A stretch of 64,000 nt of DNA. Source: Paracentrotus lividus. Lineage: Eukaryota; Echinodermata; Echinoidea; Camarodonta; Echinidae. Below the pieces are notes generated by a model. That model saw nothing but the letters and a program-made list of their open reading frames with translations. It searched no databases and was not told the DNA's origin. The stretch spans positions 22,289,961 to 22,353,960 of the forward strand of contig CALNVZ010003434.1 of NCBI GenBank assembly GCA_940671915.1, written 5' to 3'. This document shows positions 20,411 through 35,100 of this stretch, piece by piece; within the stretch, counting starts at the first letter, position 1; each line of letters opens with the position of its first letter. The translations under genes were made by a program, and so were the position numbers.

Positions 20411-22965
20411 TTAAAGCCCAATTATAGTTGTAGTAGAAAACACTAATTTTTTTTAAAACTTGCTCAACTTGTCCTCATAGTGTTCTAATGACATAAAAAT
20501 ATATGGGCAAAGGATATAATCATGTTCCATGCATGTCTTACCATGATATGTAATAGTTCGCATGAGCACGGGGAGATGTTCTTCACTAAAGGCTATACTT
20601 CCTTCATTCTCACCCCAGAACTCTTGGCATGCCAACCAGCAGCTGATTGGTATAGCGTGAGTGAATTCTGTGTGTACAGTCTGTGTATGGAATAGCATAT
20701 GCTTTGCACACAAACCGCTGTATGCTGGCATTGTGCCTGTGAGATCCTATCGATTGTGGCACTGTCAATTTATATATTTACACAGTTTTGTTGCTAAATT
20801 CAGGTGTTAGAGTGGATTTTATAACAAATCCTTTAGTACACAGAGGTTAATTGAGGTATTCATTCATATTATTCTGCTTTGGAAGCTAAACAAAAAATCT
20901 ATTCTCCCAAAACTATACATGACCTTTAATATGGGTGATTTGGGGAGTTTGAATACTTATACATGTATTTAAACTTAAATACCAGTAACAATATAAGTCA
21001 CACACATGGCACTAAGCATCATCTAATTTTACCCCAGGGAACTTATTAATTAAAAAAAAGGAAAAAAAAAGAAGGAAAAAAAATCATAACAAAAATGAAC
21101 TACATGTACACTTAAAATATCATACAGTGCTATGAAAATCATTGAAATAATATTAACAATTTGATAAATCTGATATGAAATGTGCAAACAATAATCAATA
21201 AAAAGGGTGTTTATATCTATAAACATTATCCCAATATTATTCAGTGCATGATAAATTTCCTAGAACAATTTAATTCCAAATTCCATTTTTAGAAGAAAAT
21301 ACGACTGAGATGAAACTAAACTACATAAAAATATACATTTTCTTCATATATAAAACACAATACGACAATCAAAAACATGATTTAGAGCAGGTCTAATAGC
21401 AGGGGCAAATTTGCACCAATTTTCAATTTTCAATTTTCCATCTAACTTTACAATTCTTGTTTTAAAAAATGTGAAAACATTTTAATAGTAAATATTCATT
21501 GCCAAATGCAAATCTTATACGTATGTACCATCACTTCACTCCATCATTACTGTCAAATTCTGTGTCCTTTTAAATATATATATTAAATAGAATTTGCCCT
21601 TCTTTTACTAATTCTAATAATACCGAACAATACAAGCTGCCTTCCCTCAAATATAAAAACATTACATACATTAACTTTTCCTATAAAGACAAAAACTGCT
21701 TTTAAACTCTATCTAACACATGAGATAATGTTTTTCTTTGTTGTTCAGTTAAGATATTTGGCCTTATTTGAACAGACATCTTATACAACTTAAGATCATT
21801 GCCAAAAGTTTACTGGGTTTTCATACAAACATTTTGTGTAGTCAGTACAGAGCCAATTACAAAGAATGCCACTTTGCACAGGTGCTTATAATATAAACAT
21901 ACCATGAAAAAAAAAAACCAGCAGAAGTTTCTAATAAAGAACAAAGTTATAATTAACTCTCCAGTAAAATAAAGGTAATTTTAATTGTTTTCTTTGTATT
22001 CTAATATTTTACCGTCCTGAAATATAATTTCCATAGTGTTTGTAACAATGTGACAAGATAATGTCCAAGTCCTCATGAATGTTATTCAACTTGCATCTAA
22101 CTGTGACGTCTACTTTTTTCTTCTTTTTTAAAACTTTTTTTTAGTATCTGTATACATTTTTTTACTATAAATACAAGCATAATGTCATCAATTTTTCAAA
22201 AATCAGGAGGAAAAGTGCATCACATTTGGTCACCCTGTCTCACAACTGTTGTCTTTATAATGGGTGGGTCAGCAAAAAGGGAAACCTGTCTTTGTATCAA
22301 ATCTGACAAAATATTTTATAGCTAATATTTTGTCTGCATAGATTTGTTAACGTTAGGTTTCTTTTTGTCTGACACACCCTGTACATTATCATATATGCTA
22401 TCCCATCCTTTGGCAAACTCTTAATATCTTCCTCTCTTTAAATAGATTAATCAAAATTCAATGATTTCATTTTCATATAAGGGAGAAAGAATTTGCTCAT
22501 ATTCACTAGAATCACATAAAATAATTTGTACCATGAATATTGATTAGGATAAATATAACTCTTTTAATAATTTATACAAACTGGATTAGTATTATGAGGA
22601 TCATATTAAACCCAAGAGGATATAAAATAGTTTGTATCACATACAGTGTTGTACCGGTATGAAGATTAAGGATATTAGTTCTTTCCCCAAAAAAAATATT
22701 GCCAAAAAAAAAAAAGGGGGAAAAAGAAGTTCTTTTAGCTTTTCAAATTCCTTGAAATAGAAAAAGGGACAAAACATAATTTTTTATCATAAATGTAGAT
22801 TAGGATTAAGAATAGCTTCAGACATCTCAGTCATAGCACCCCCTTTGACAAACAAATAAAATGATGATAATTTAACTATGCTCGACATACAGTAGAGACA
22901 GATTTTCGATGTAAGCACTGGATTAGGAGGACATAGAATAATTGTATTAAGAATATAGATTAGGA

Positions 22966-23110
22966 TTAGCTCCAAACATCACATGCATAGCGTCCCTTTG
23001 ACTGCATCTTCTTAATGTAATCCTCTGCTTCTGTCTGGGTCTTGCCTCCTTCCTCACAGATAATCTCACGGATAGTACGCTGCACATCAGGGGCCATGAA
23101 TCGAGCATCA
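22966..23110 (-). CDS. POR: POR coding exon 14 (C-terminus)
   Basis: Acceptor TTTTTGCAG on the minus strand. Reads DARFMAPDVQRTIREIICEE and ends RYACDVWS then TAA. The family ends in a Trp-Ser pair; the Trp stacks on the flavin and controls nucleotide binding, and it is present. Confidence 0.93.
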
Positions 23111-26100
23111 CTGCAAAAATAGAATCAGATCATCATTAATCATAATTATAATAATTATATTTATACAGAGCGCTCTGGTGGTCAGGTTAACTTAAATAAT
23201 AGCTTGTAGAAATCTTAACATATTACTTATACATTATAAATAAACTCAATGAAAATATGTACTACTGGTGTGCGCCTCCAGACCAATACTAGTATTATAC
23301 AGATTACAATTTAAAAAGATCAGTTTTGAGAAGGCTTTTGAATGAATCGACAGATGGAGCATTTTGAATATGGAGCGATAGTTTATTCCAAATTGTGGGG
23401 GCAATACATGAAAATGAACGATCGCCATATCGAGTTTTGGTTCTTGGGCCATTGAGTAACTGATCGCTTTACATAATTTTACCCCCATGTCATTGTAATC
23501 AATATCTGACAAATATTTTACCGGCGTTAATAAATGAAACAATCCTATCGAACACCTATCTAACACCCGGGTGAGGTGAAGCATGTACAGATGAAATGCC
23601 TTGATCAAGGACAAGAGTACTGGTGCCAGGGATCAAACCCACAACGTTTGTATCAATGATACAAGTACTTGACTACTACAATTATCATCATTATTGAAAA
23701 TACAGTCCACTTCTGTTATAAAAAGCACTGGTACAACAATAGTTCATTATGATGAGGCAAAACACCCAGTCCCAACTTCAAGTATATGCAAGTGTTCCCT
23801 ACAACAGATTCATTTATAGATACATTTAATTGTTCGGGTCCTGAGTTCCTTGTCATAAAAGGATTGGACTTCAGGTGGGATTACCAAAGAATTTTAGGGG
23901 GAAAAGCTCCTAATTTTATGACCCAAAGCTTTCTACTAGCTACAAATATAAGTCATGCAAACATTCAAGGGACATATGATAGGCTTACCAGATACCACTT
24001 TACTCTATCAATGTTGCACATGATAAATATAGGTATAAGCCTTTCCTAAGGACAGTACTGTTATAGCAAGGATTCAAACCCTGTACATTGTGATCCTGAG
24101 ACATCTCCACATAGTAATGGAATATCTTACTCAATTTCCTCATCTTTTTTGTTTTTTTGCTAAATACTCATAGATTATTTCATGTAAATTTTGTTTATTT
24201 TTATAACAAATTATTTTCTGAGAATTCTAAAAAATCCATATTTTGTAAAGTGAAAACCTGTGATCACTCACCCACAGACATAGATGTGACTGCCCTTCTC
24301 CAACATACTCCAGATCTTTGCCTGACATTTCTTCATGATGTGCTGTACATACACCTTCTCGCCGGTCTCCCTGGAGAAGGCCACTTGGAGATCTGTCAAG
24401 GTACCGTTCTCCAGGTACTCGGCCAGCTCATCCTTGTAGATGTAGTCTTCGGTGCTCTTACGGCAGCCAAAGAACAGAAGGCTGTCACCTATCTTCTTAG
24501 CTGAAGGAGCAAGTAGGGAAAGAAAAAGAGACATAAAGAATGATATTAGAGTAAATGGATTATGTAACTTGCTTAGAGTATACTTGGAGATCCGTCAACA
24601 TGCTGTTCTTCAAGTACTCTTGCAGCTTGTTTTCGTGTAAAGAACAGAAGGCTGTTACCAATCTTCTTGTTATACGGTCATACGGAATAATACATGTACG
24701 AGAGTAAAAAAGAATATGAATTGAAAGGCGTATGAAACGCACTTGGGAGACAACAGTCAAGAGTGTTTTTTGTTTGGGGTGGGGGGGGGGAGTTTTTTAT
24801 TTACATGTTTATTTAGATGCATTATGGCCCAGCTCCTCCTTATAGTACCATCCAGAGTCCTGAACAGTTTTCTACCCTAGAATACAACATTCTGATCACA
24901 TGGTCCTACACTATATGCCCACTTACAATCACAAATCAATTCATTCTAAAATATACAATGTATTGTCAATCCTTGCATCAAAGATACTTATACATAGTTT
25001 GAAACCTTTATGCCCAACCTTTATGCATTTCTGTAACAATGCAAATCACAAATGGCCTGAAGAATATAAGTTTGCAAATGAAGAGTTCAAGACCAGTGTC
25101 TTGTAAAATAAAGAGGTACGCTCAATTGAAAGCAATTGAAACGATCATTCTGATTTGTTCACAGTGAGGCTTTTATGCACAAATTCTCTGCAATGAGGAT
25201 CCTGATTGGTTACTTTTGCAACTTACTCTCATCCTTCCTGTAGAAGTCCCTCTCCTGGATGAATCCCCTGAATGGAGCCAGACCCGTCCCTGGTCCAACC
25301 ATGATGACAGGTGTAGTGGTCTTGAAGGGCAACCTGAACTGAGACTTGCGCACATAGATGGGTACCTTGTGGACATTCTCAGGGCCGTTAGGGACCTTGT
25401 CCTTGAGCCAATTGGTGGCCACGCCTTTCCCTATCCTACCGGTTGGTGTGGTGTAGCGGATCAGTACAGCTGTGATGGAAATCCTCTCAGGATTCACCTA
25501 ACAAAGAAATAATAATTTTGTAGTACTTCATTTAAAGATCACAAGAGACCCATAAATATTTCAAATACTCTTTGATATTTATGTCGATTATTTGTGTAAT
25601 CTTCACAAAAGATTTTGATCCGGCAAAAACCCACTTTATATGTTAGCACATTGCTGCCTCACAATGGATAAAAAAAATAATAAAATAAAACAAAAACAAT
25701 TTCTTCTTGAATCTCTCACAATTTTTTTTTCTTGGAGCAGTACATATGGCCATGTGTTTTGAACTCGCCACCCAAAAAGGGTGGTTTTGTTACGCTTTTC
25801 CAAATTTTGTTTCAGTTAATGTATTGACATCTTGGCTAAATAGAGGGTATTACCATAAATTTTGTGTTATTTGAAAGCTGAATGCAAGCTCTATAAGACC
25901 TGTGAATTTGAACGTACTCGCACTTGAAATCGCGACACGGCACGCATAAAATACGAATAGGCGAGGGTGGTTGAGGGGGGGGAAGAGGAGGGGGGGGGGG
26001 AAGAGGAGGGGGAAGAGGTACACACAAAGTCTATGGGATTTCGCACCCTCCTTGTCATAACCATGATAACTTTATGGATATTTATTTTTGTGCTGTAAGC

Positions 26101-29100
26101 TTTTAGGACTTTATAGCTTAGAGTCTCATGCATCTTTTGACACCACATTTATAAAATTCCAGCCATTGGTAATGCGCAGTTCCGAAAATCGCCGCGCTGC
26201 GCGCGGTTAAAATGACAATTTCACCATTGACTGTGTATTGTACATAAAGTAACTCAATACAGTTCCTGTTGTATGTGAAGTGACGTTACATTAAATGCAG
26301 ATAACTCAAAGATTACTTGAGATAGGGGCCTGAAACTTTGTGAGCTTCTTCATCATAAGATAGCCCACCTACATGCAGGTTTTTATAAACTTTGGCCCCA
26401 CCATAGCCGAGATCTTGAGGAGGGGGCAGCCCCCTCCTTGGCCCAGGTTGACCAAAATATTTGGGCCCTTTTACGATTAAGAATTTTTTTATTAAATGAA
26501 GAAACCCCCCTACAACTATATATTTTCTGAAAGGAAATTTCAAGAGCAATTCAAATATGGTGAGCAATTACGATCTTGATCAAAGGGAGAAAAAAAATTG
26601 GGGGCTGCAGTAAAAAAAGATTAGGGCCCCAAAAAATTTAATATTTTAATCAAAATATGTTACTACTTTACCCTACATTGTAGTGGATGGCATTTTTTAA
26701 AATCTATAGGACATTTCCTTTCAGAAAATGTATACTTTTGTGGGGTTAGAATTAATACTTCAAAAGTAATGACACTTTGGTCCTGACAGGTGCATGAATT
26801 TTAGATTTAAGGCCTCGTCACACCGAGTCCGGTCCGGTGACCGGTACGGCAAACCGTCTCAAATCGCTCCATGAGCGATCCCATAAAAACCGTAGCGGTT
26901 GCCGTTCCGGCTAGTACGGCATAGCCCGTGTTTGTTGTGACCAGTCTCATTGCAATAGTACACGGCCGATTCATTTCAACCGTTTTTGCCCATTGTTGAA
27001 CCGGAACGGGCCCGTGCCGTGACCCGGACCGGACTCGGTGTGACGAGGCCTTTAGGTGGTGTAACACAAAAGGGTGCCAGTTCAAAACGCATGGCCATAT
27101 GTCATTCCATACGCACCAACCAACTTTTGTGATCATGGAGCCTAACATTGCCGAAATCTGAGGGCCCACATAACCCCCCCCCCCCCTTTCCAAGGCAAAG
27201 AAAACAGCCAATATATCCTGATTAAGAAGAAACACTAATATACCCTGATCAAGAAGAAACAGTGAGTTCACTCTTACCTTAGGAGATGAGGAAATTGAGT
27301 AGTATCTGGCATGAAGACGAGGAAGCAGTTCACAGAGATGGTCCAAGGGAACCTTGACAGATGGAAGATCCTCCAGGATGGCTACGATGTTCCGGTGACA
27401 TTTGATCACCCAATCACTGTACTCTTTCTGTAGAGAGCATTGAAAAATACTCGCACTTTAATTGATAACAAACCATAATTTCAACATTTGGTTTTCATTT
27501 TCACACAATATTCCTATTTATGTATATCAGTTCCTGTACTTTCTAAACCAAATCAACTTCAATCGCATTTCGAGCGCTGGCCACTTTGGCAAAACTTTTT
27601 TTTTGTATTTGCCACACTTGACCAAAGAGAAGTAAATGACTACAGGTAGAAAGAAGTTTCTTGAACACTCAAGGTCAAGATAACACTTTGAACAAGGTCA
27701 GAAAATGTTTAAAACATCAAACTATTATCCTTATAAAGACTGATGCAATACTAGGTTGGAATAGATATGTTAGAAGTGGAGTTTACCTTTCCCTCTGGGG
27801 TAGCAGAGCTCATGAGAAGAAGCTTTTCTTTATCTGCAGGATCGGTGGCATACTCTGCAATCTCCTTGAGAACATTGGTCCTAGGACAAGATGTGATGTC
27901 CAGATAATGAGAGAAGGCTGTCTGGTAAGTGGTAGGGCACGGGAATGGATGCTTCTTACTTGCTTCCTCTGCGAAAAATGAACAAATGATTTGTTTTTCT
28001 AATATAATTGGAGGACATTAGTCTGAACATTCTAGCAGAAAATTAGAATTTCCATCGGTAAATTTTGTGATTTCATATATTTATTTAAAAAAATTGTTTC
28101 ACAACATATAACGTATACCCCACTATTTTGGGGTACAGATAATTTCACAATCCGTAAATAACGGTATGTGGCTGAAATTTGTTTGGTCTAATTTCACAAT
28201 ATTTGTCATGTTTTGTTGAGCTTTTACAAATGGCCTTATATGAAAGTGGAAATCCTCGACAGGTTTGAATCACAAAATTCACAAAAATAAAACCATCTTG
28301 AAAATGTTGATTCTACAGTGTTTACCAGTTTTTAAAATAAGTACAATGCCTATCTTACCATCAACATTGGTGAGAGTGAAGACTGTATTGAGATCAGCAT
28401 TGAGGATTTTACCAATGGCTGCTACCAGTTCTGGATCATTGGTGGGATAGACTGCAACATGGTCACCACTCTCATACCTAATGACAAGAAAATGAAACAG
28501 TGTAAACAAGACAAATGTGACTGTGACTTCTATATGATTTTGCCGTTAGAACCTGCAAATTCCAGGCAATGATCTCTGTGACATATGAACTTTGACCTCA
28601 TTATAGTTATTATTCCAAAAATCTAATCAGATTGCCTTCCTATATGGTGATCTCATCAAGCTTAAAGAACATACCACATGTGGTTCTTGAGATATCACAA
28701 TAACAATGCTAAGAATTTTACAAGTTGACCTCTGTGACCCTTGACCTCCAAAATCGATCATCTTCCCATGGTGACACATAGTTCTTAAGACATTGCGATA
28801 AATATGCTAATACCTTGAATTCCATAAATTGAGTACAGAGACCCATGACCTTTGACTTAGATCTACTTTAAAATGTATCATTTCATTGGCACATAAAGAG
28901 TTTACTTACCTGATTCTTGATCCTGAGATGTCAAATTCAATGTGCATACACGACCTATCCCCTCCTTGATGGAGCTCACGGTTGACACTGATGGGTGCGA
29001 GGTAGGGGTTCTTAGCATCATAAGGTCTGTAAATAGAAGGTAATTCATTAGTTGCATCATGGTGTTCAAGTACATCGTATGTGTAATGGGAGATAAATAT

Positions 29101-32100
29101 AAGCTCTTATCATTGTAAGTTCTATAATAGAAATTGGTTTTCACAGTTGCAGTTGTTTGAGTACATAAGCTTTGTAATAGAAGCCAAGTATGGGCTCATA
29201 ATATCTTAAGGTCTATAACTGAAGATATTCACAGACCTTAGCAATTAACTTATCAATTAACTTAGCAATTATTCATCATCATTACATCGGCAGTTCATTC
29301 TTACGATGATGTGTTATCTGTCTTTCTTGAACAATCTCAAAATAAAGTAAAAATTTTCTTGAGAAACAACAACAAGAAACAACAACAAATATTCTGTACA
29401 TGGTCATGATAAACATTGTTGGTTGAGAAAGTACAAATATTTTCCATTGCATGAATTTTTAAAATATTATTATTACAAGATATTTTCACTTTTATGTTAT
29501 TGATATTGTACACTCACGGTTTCTGGTTCTTGAAAGATCCAAGCCTGGCTACTTCTCCATCAAATACCTTCTCTGGGATGGAGTCTGTGTGTTCAGTCAC
29601 GGCATACTGACGTATGCTGCACATCAAACAAAGAAATAACAAAAAATGAAAAATTACTATCGCTGTGATATTAATATTGGCTCCGTCAAACACCTTCTCT
29701 GGGATTGAGTCAGTGTGTTCAGTCACATCATATGTCGTATGATACACAATTACAAACCATTATCTGTGTGCTACCAAAAATGGTAATCACATTCATAACA
29801 ATAACAGTAATAACAAAAATTATAACGAACACCAAAAAAAATTAAAGAAAATGGATATCTATAATGAAACAATTGATAAATAATAAGTATTGTTCACTTT
29901 TACGACATCATGATTCCACATCTCTATAGATATTTCTAGTGGTTAGGGCAATACCCCCTAATGAAGCCGCAGAATCACTATAAACATAAGAAAGTGTGGT
30001 CTTCAAAAATAGATCAATGATTATTTCTTCCATATTTTATATTGTATATTTTATAAATTAAATACAGTTTTAACTTATTCAAATCAGAAAGATTAAAAGG
30101 ATGTATAGTTCTTCACAGTATTGTAACATTGTATTGTAACAAGCGAAAAATTTCATTTTGGTTCGTCTCTTCTGTTGACTAGTCATTCAATTACACACAT
30201 ACAAATAAGGGTATATAATTAACTACTATATTTTTTTTAAACTTTGAATATATTTTAAAAATCCTTTTCAAAAATATAATACGGTACTAATAAAAATTAA
30301 TGATTAGCCGTGCTTATATAGCACCTAATACCTCCTGATCAGAAGTCTCTAAGCGCTCTACAATTAATGCAGCATAATTACCCTGAGTACTACCCTGGGT
30401 TAGTGCATCAAAATATGATGCAAACTTTAAATATGATGAACCCATATTACAATTTCATGCCATAATAATCAGAGTGTATATAGTTTGAATTACATCTACA
30501 AAGAATGAACCAACAATGTCCCGTTAAAATGCAGTCGGGAGTCAATATTGCATCAGTACAGTTTTATTCATGATAATATGAAATTGACAATATTTTTTTT
30601 AATGACCCCAAACGTCCTTTTGGGATTAGGGCTTGTTACATAATTATGTACATTTTACATGCCAGAAAAGATTGGGAGCAGGTCAAATATTGCACAAGTA
30701 TGCTGATAGGAAATCAAATACAGGTTTGAAGCACTTAACAAATGAACCCAAAGCATCTTTTGAATGAGAAGTTTCTTGAGTACTGTGAAACATCATAATG
30801 AGGGGTTACATATTGCACCAGTTTTCAACACAATAGGAAATTAAAGAATCTCAGAATGAACCCAAAATGTTCTTTGAATGAGCGTCTTTGTCACTGCACA
30901 GTGAGTAAACAATACAACTGAGAATCAATATTACACCAGCATTCAAGATATTAAAAAATGCACTTTGGAGAAATGAATGAACTTTGTTCTCTCATTCTGA
31001 ATAGGTTTCTTCAAGCATGGACTGAACAATGAAATCCTACACGCAATGTTCATATTTGGGCAATAATGCTTTGACCTAAGTTTGTTATGTTTACACACAT
31101 GTATAACAAATATGCTTATGATGACAATGTCCTACGTTTATGTTTGATTTAGTAGCTAGCACTATCAATTTGCAGTAATAATACGACACACATCCTTGAC
31201 ATTAAACACTTTATGTCGAGTCATTTATCTCTCCCACGCACTATTTAATTCTACACTCTCCTCTTTCCTTTTTGAACACATCATTACATAACTCTGTTAA
31301 AATACAAGAGGCTCAAAGCTAATATCGTCAGCCTTATGCCAAAAGGGCCATTCATATTGTACACATACTAAATACGGTCAGGCCCAATTTGCACGAGGCC
31401 GACGATATGCCCTCAGAGCTTTCCAAGGAGCATACAAATAACCTTACCTGACACTCTATCATAGTCTATGGATTAACTAAATTTGTAGTTTAATATTCTA
31501 CATCAATTTTCAAAGATTCCAAAGACCTGGGCCTGCACCTACATATACAGTTTAACATTTAAACAAGCATGAGTACAACAGGTTGCTGACATACACGTAG
31601 TAAGTGAGTACACACACATGACCAGTAACCCATAGAGTGTCAGGCAAAATAATTTGAAGTGATTTCTGTATGTTCCAGCTATAGATCCTCTCTACATGTA
31701 CATATTTCTTTTTTCTTTTTCTTTTTTCACCTCAAATACGATCCAACTTCTTTATGGCACTATTTTTTTTTTCTAAATAAAATTTAATAAGAGCCCACAG
31801 AAAAAAAAAACCCTCAATAATTTGAAGGTTATTAATTATCATGTCTTTGCTAATGAGGCATTATATCTATGCTGCCAGTAAACTAGGCGACACCAAAGGT
31901 TTCAAGACCTTTTCTCAACAATTTACCTTTAGCATGTACTTGAATTACTCTATAGTATAACTTTATATCTGTTGAGTCATATTACTCCACGTTGTATACT
32001 CTGAGATCATACTTACAGATTGCTTGATAATAGCTTTAACAGTCTACGTGGTAGCAAACAATGAATACAGTCACAGTGATAGGATTATTGACACTGGAAC

Positions 32101-35100
32101 TAGGTCATGTCCAAAGGTCAAAGTGACAATAAGTGCATATTATGTACATGTGTAGTTATAAATCAAACCTATAGGAATTTTAACTAATAGATACATGTAC
32201 TTGTAGCTTTCTCCTAAAATAAAAATAAAAGTGTAATTCCATCCTACCCGATTTCTACAACCTACACGTACATGATCTTCAGTATTATTATTATTATTTT
32301 TAGAAGTAATTACAATGGAGTTGACTTACTTTGATTCGTCTCCTGTTGCTTCTAATCCATAATACTCGCAGACTGCAGGCCAGAAACGATCCTTCCATGT
32401 CACAAAATCTTCCTCAATACTAATAAACAACAGTAATAAATGTTAGTACAAATAACTGCAGTATATGATGTTCAAATAATGTAATTCTTATTCCTGACAT
32501 TCATTTTAAAAATTGAAGAAAGAAAACAAAACAGAATTATGACATGATATGCAAAAACAATTTAAGAAAACACATCTAAAGTACAAATAATCAACTTGTA
32601 GCATTTTTAGTTGACTTCATTTTAAATCAGGAATTACAATAACCTTTTAAAAACAAAACTAAAATATGTTATGCAGTTAAGTTCTAACCAACCATGAAGA
32701 GAACAAAAGGTATTTGAACTCTTTAACAATTATCTATCTTTGCTCACTACTCGGCTAATTATCTTCCTTTGCTCATTTGGCTGTTATATATTTTTAGTTA
32801 TAAGTTAGTTTAGTTATAATTCATTTGCTGCAAATCAAAAAGAGATATACTTACTTTTGATCATCATCTCCTAAATCCAAGTTCAAATATTCTTTCACCA
32901 CCAAGCTCTTCCAATCTCTTGTCCAGGTACTTGCCCATGGCATTATAGTGTTCATATGTCTTGTTGCCCAAACCAAATACCTGTAGGGCAGGGAATTGAG
33001 AAATCTGATTAACCCTTTAACCCTCAAACCTTCGTAACCACCCTTCAGCTTACACATCAAACCATCCATAACCACCCTTTCTGTTTTTGTTCACCATAGT
33101 CCCTTAAACACCTTAAACTTTTGACTCTTTTGATTTTCTCCTCAAATTACCTGTATCCGTCTGTCCTTTTTTTTTAACGCACCACAGTATTAATACATGT
33201 ACTGACTTTCAACATTTGGCAGGTACATGTAGTTCTGAGGAATACTTTTTTTTTTTTTTGCTGTTATTTTCAAGCAATTAATTTTTCGCGCTGTGCGGCG
33301 TCAAACATGATTCGCTGGTTCTTAAATTTGTGCTGTGTATGCGTAAGAACGCAATTGAACCCATTCAAAGCATGCTCATATATTCGTGTGTTTTTAAATT
33401 CGCCCCTGCCGATCTTTGCGCAAAATCAGCGAAACTTAATGTACACACAGGTGCCAAGTGCTAAAGGGATAAAGTGTGTACACAGGTCTTGTTACCGAAG
33501 AAAAATACCTGTTAGGAATGAGTTTGGAATGTTTGAAAGAGCAATACTGGTTTCTGGAGGAGGGGGGGGGGGGATTCATATATTTTGCAATATGCACCAC
33601 TTCCTCCCTCACCTCCATCCCTTGGATATAGGCCAGATATAAGAAGGAGAACATTCCTTCATGATATAAATGAAAACGGAAAACGTGTGCCATGAAAAAT
33701 AGCTTTTCCATCATATTTAGATTTGGATTTGGTGGCTAGTTTCAACAAAGTGATGACTGAACATGACTTATTTCATGCATGAATGACTTACAGCATACTT
33801 GACCCCTGTGAGGTCACCGTTGCCATCCTGTAGCCAATCATAAAACTCTTGAGCATTGTCCGTGGGGTCACCTTCACCGTAGGTAGCCATACAGAAGATG
33901 ACCATCGAGTTCTCAATGTCTGCTAGCTGCGATAGGTCCTCCTGTATGGAGAGAATCATTTAAATAACAAAATGAACAAGGTTGGAATGTTTATAGAAAT
34001 AGTTTACATAAAAACATATGACACAGGGATAGGACAAAGTGCTATCATAAAGCAAGATTAGTGTTCTGGAGCCTAGGGGATTTATATTACTAGCACCTAT
34101 ACTAAGGGAGGTATCTTACTTCGTGGAAACTACTTTGAGACGGATTTGGGACTACTTTGAGATGATTTTGAAACTACTTGGAGACGGTTTTGAAACATGT
34201 GTCCATATTTGCTTCATTGACCTTGCTAAAATTGACCTTTTTCAGGTACACTACATGTAGTTCAGGAAACAATAATAAAAAATTTTCTCAAATCGACAGT
34301 TCTTAAAATCATCCGAATAGACATTGAGATATTTGTATCTTTTCACCCCCTAAAGAGATGAAATCTTTCTTCAATATCAAGTTTCATCAAAGTAATAATA
34401 ATTATAAATTGTTTTCTATACATAGCACTGTATCCAGTTTAAATAAAAATTGATCAAAGCAGGTTTTTTTTCTCTCCTGTTTATGAATAGCGTCATTGAA
34501 CTGCAGCTGTTTAAACCCACCTCAAGAATGAATTGATAGGACTACAGGGAGCTGTCTTACCATCTCATTTTCCTCAGGGTCTGCTACCATGCCCTTCAGA
34601 CCATAGCGCTGGGCTTCCTTGGCCAGCCGACTGGAGAACTCTTCCCCTGTACCCGTCTGGGAGCCATAAAACACCACCACGTTCCTCCCCTGTAAACAAC
34701 AAGAAAATTTATAGCTGATTAACTTAACCATTACTGATTAACATGTCCATAACAATACATGTATGATGTTGTAATTGTTGGTGAAAAAAAAAAAAAAAAA
34801 AGTGGGAAAGAGGAGAAGAAAATAATGAAAAGAACAAAGGACAAGAAGGTCAAGTGGAGATCCGAGAAGAAATAATAAAGTACTTACCCTTTCCATACAA
34901 AGTGCTCAATAACTAATCCTACATGTATACAAACATCTTGCTCTTCAAAAAATGATAAATAAATGTACTCCATTTGGAGATCAGGAAATATACTGGTCAG
35001 CATTATCAAAATGCACTTTTGACAGATCAAAGTTATCTCTAAAATCATCATGTATACATAATGTAAATTTCAAGAATCATTTTATCAGTAAATATATCAA

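Larger units (their letters stand above)
17250..22965. other. Convergent intergenic region
   Basis: No coding exon is supported. Both flanking genes point into this stretch, so part of it is 3' UTR of the P450 reductase gene (minus strand), but I could not choose its polyadenylation site. It contains MITEs at 18417-18564, 19246-19389 and 19658-20410; the rest is AT-rich DNA with A and T runs. Confidence 0.5.

Noticed and set aside
23246-23614. 122-codon minus-strand open frame in a POR intron
   Set aside because: Falls between POR exons 14 and 13 without splice sites in phase and without a recognisable motif; could be an old repeat fragment, but I cannot support a gene.
26807-27409. 200-codon minus-strand open frame
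   Set aside because: It is POR exon 11 (27278-27427) read through its donor into the intron and the nested MITE; only the exon part is coding.
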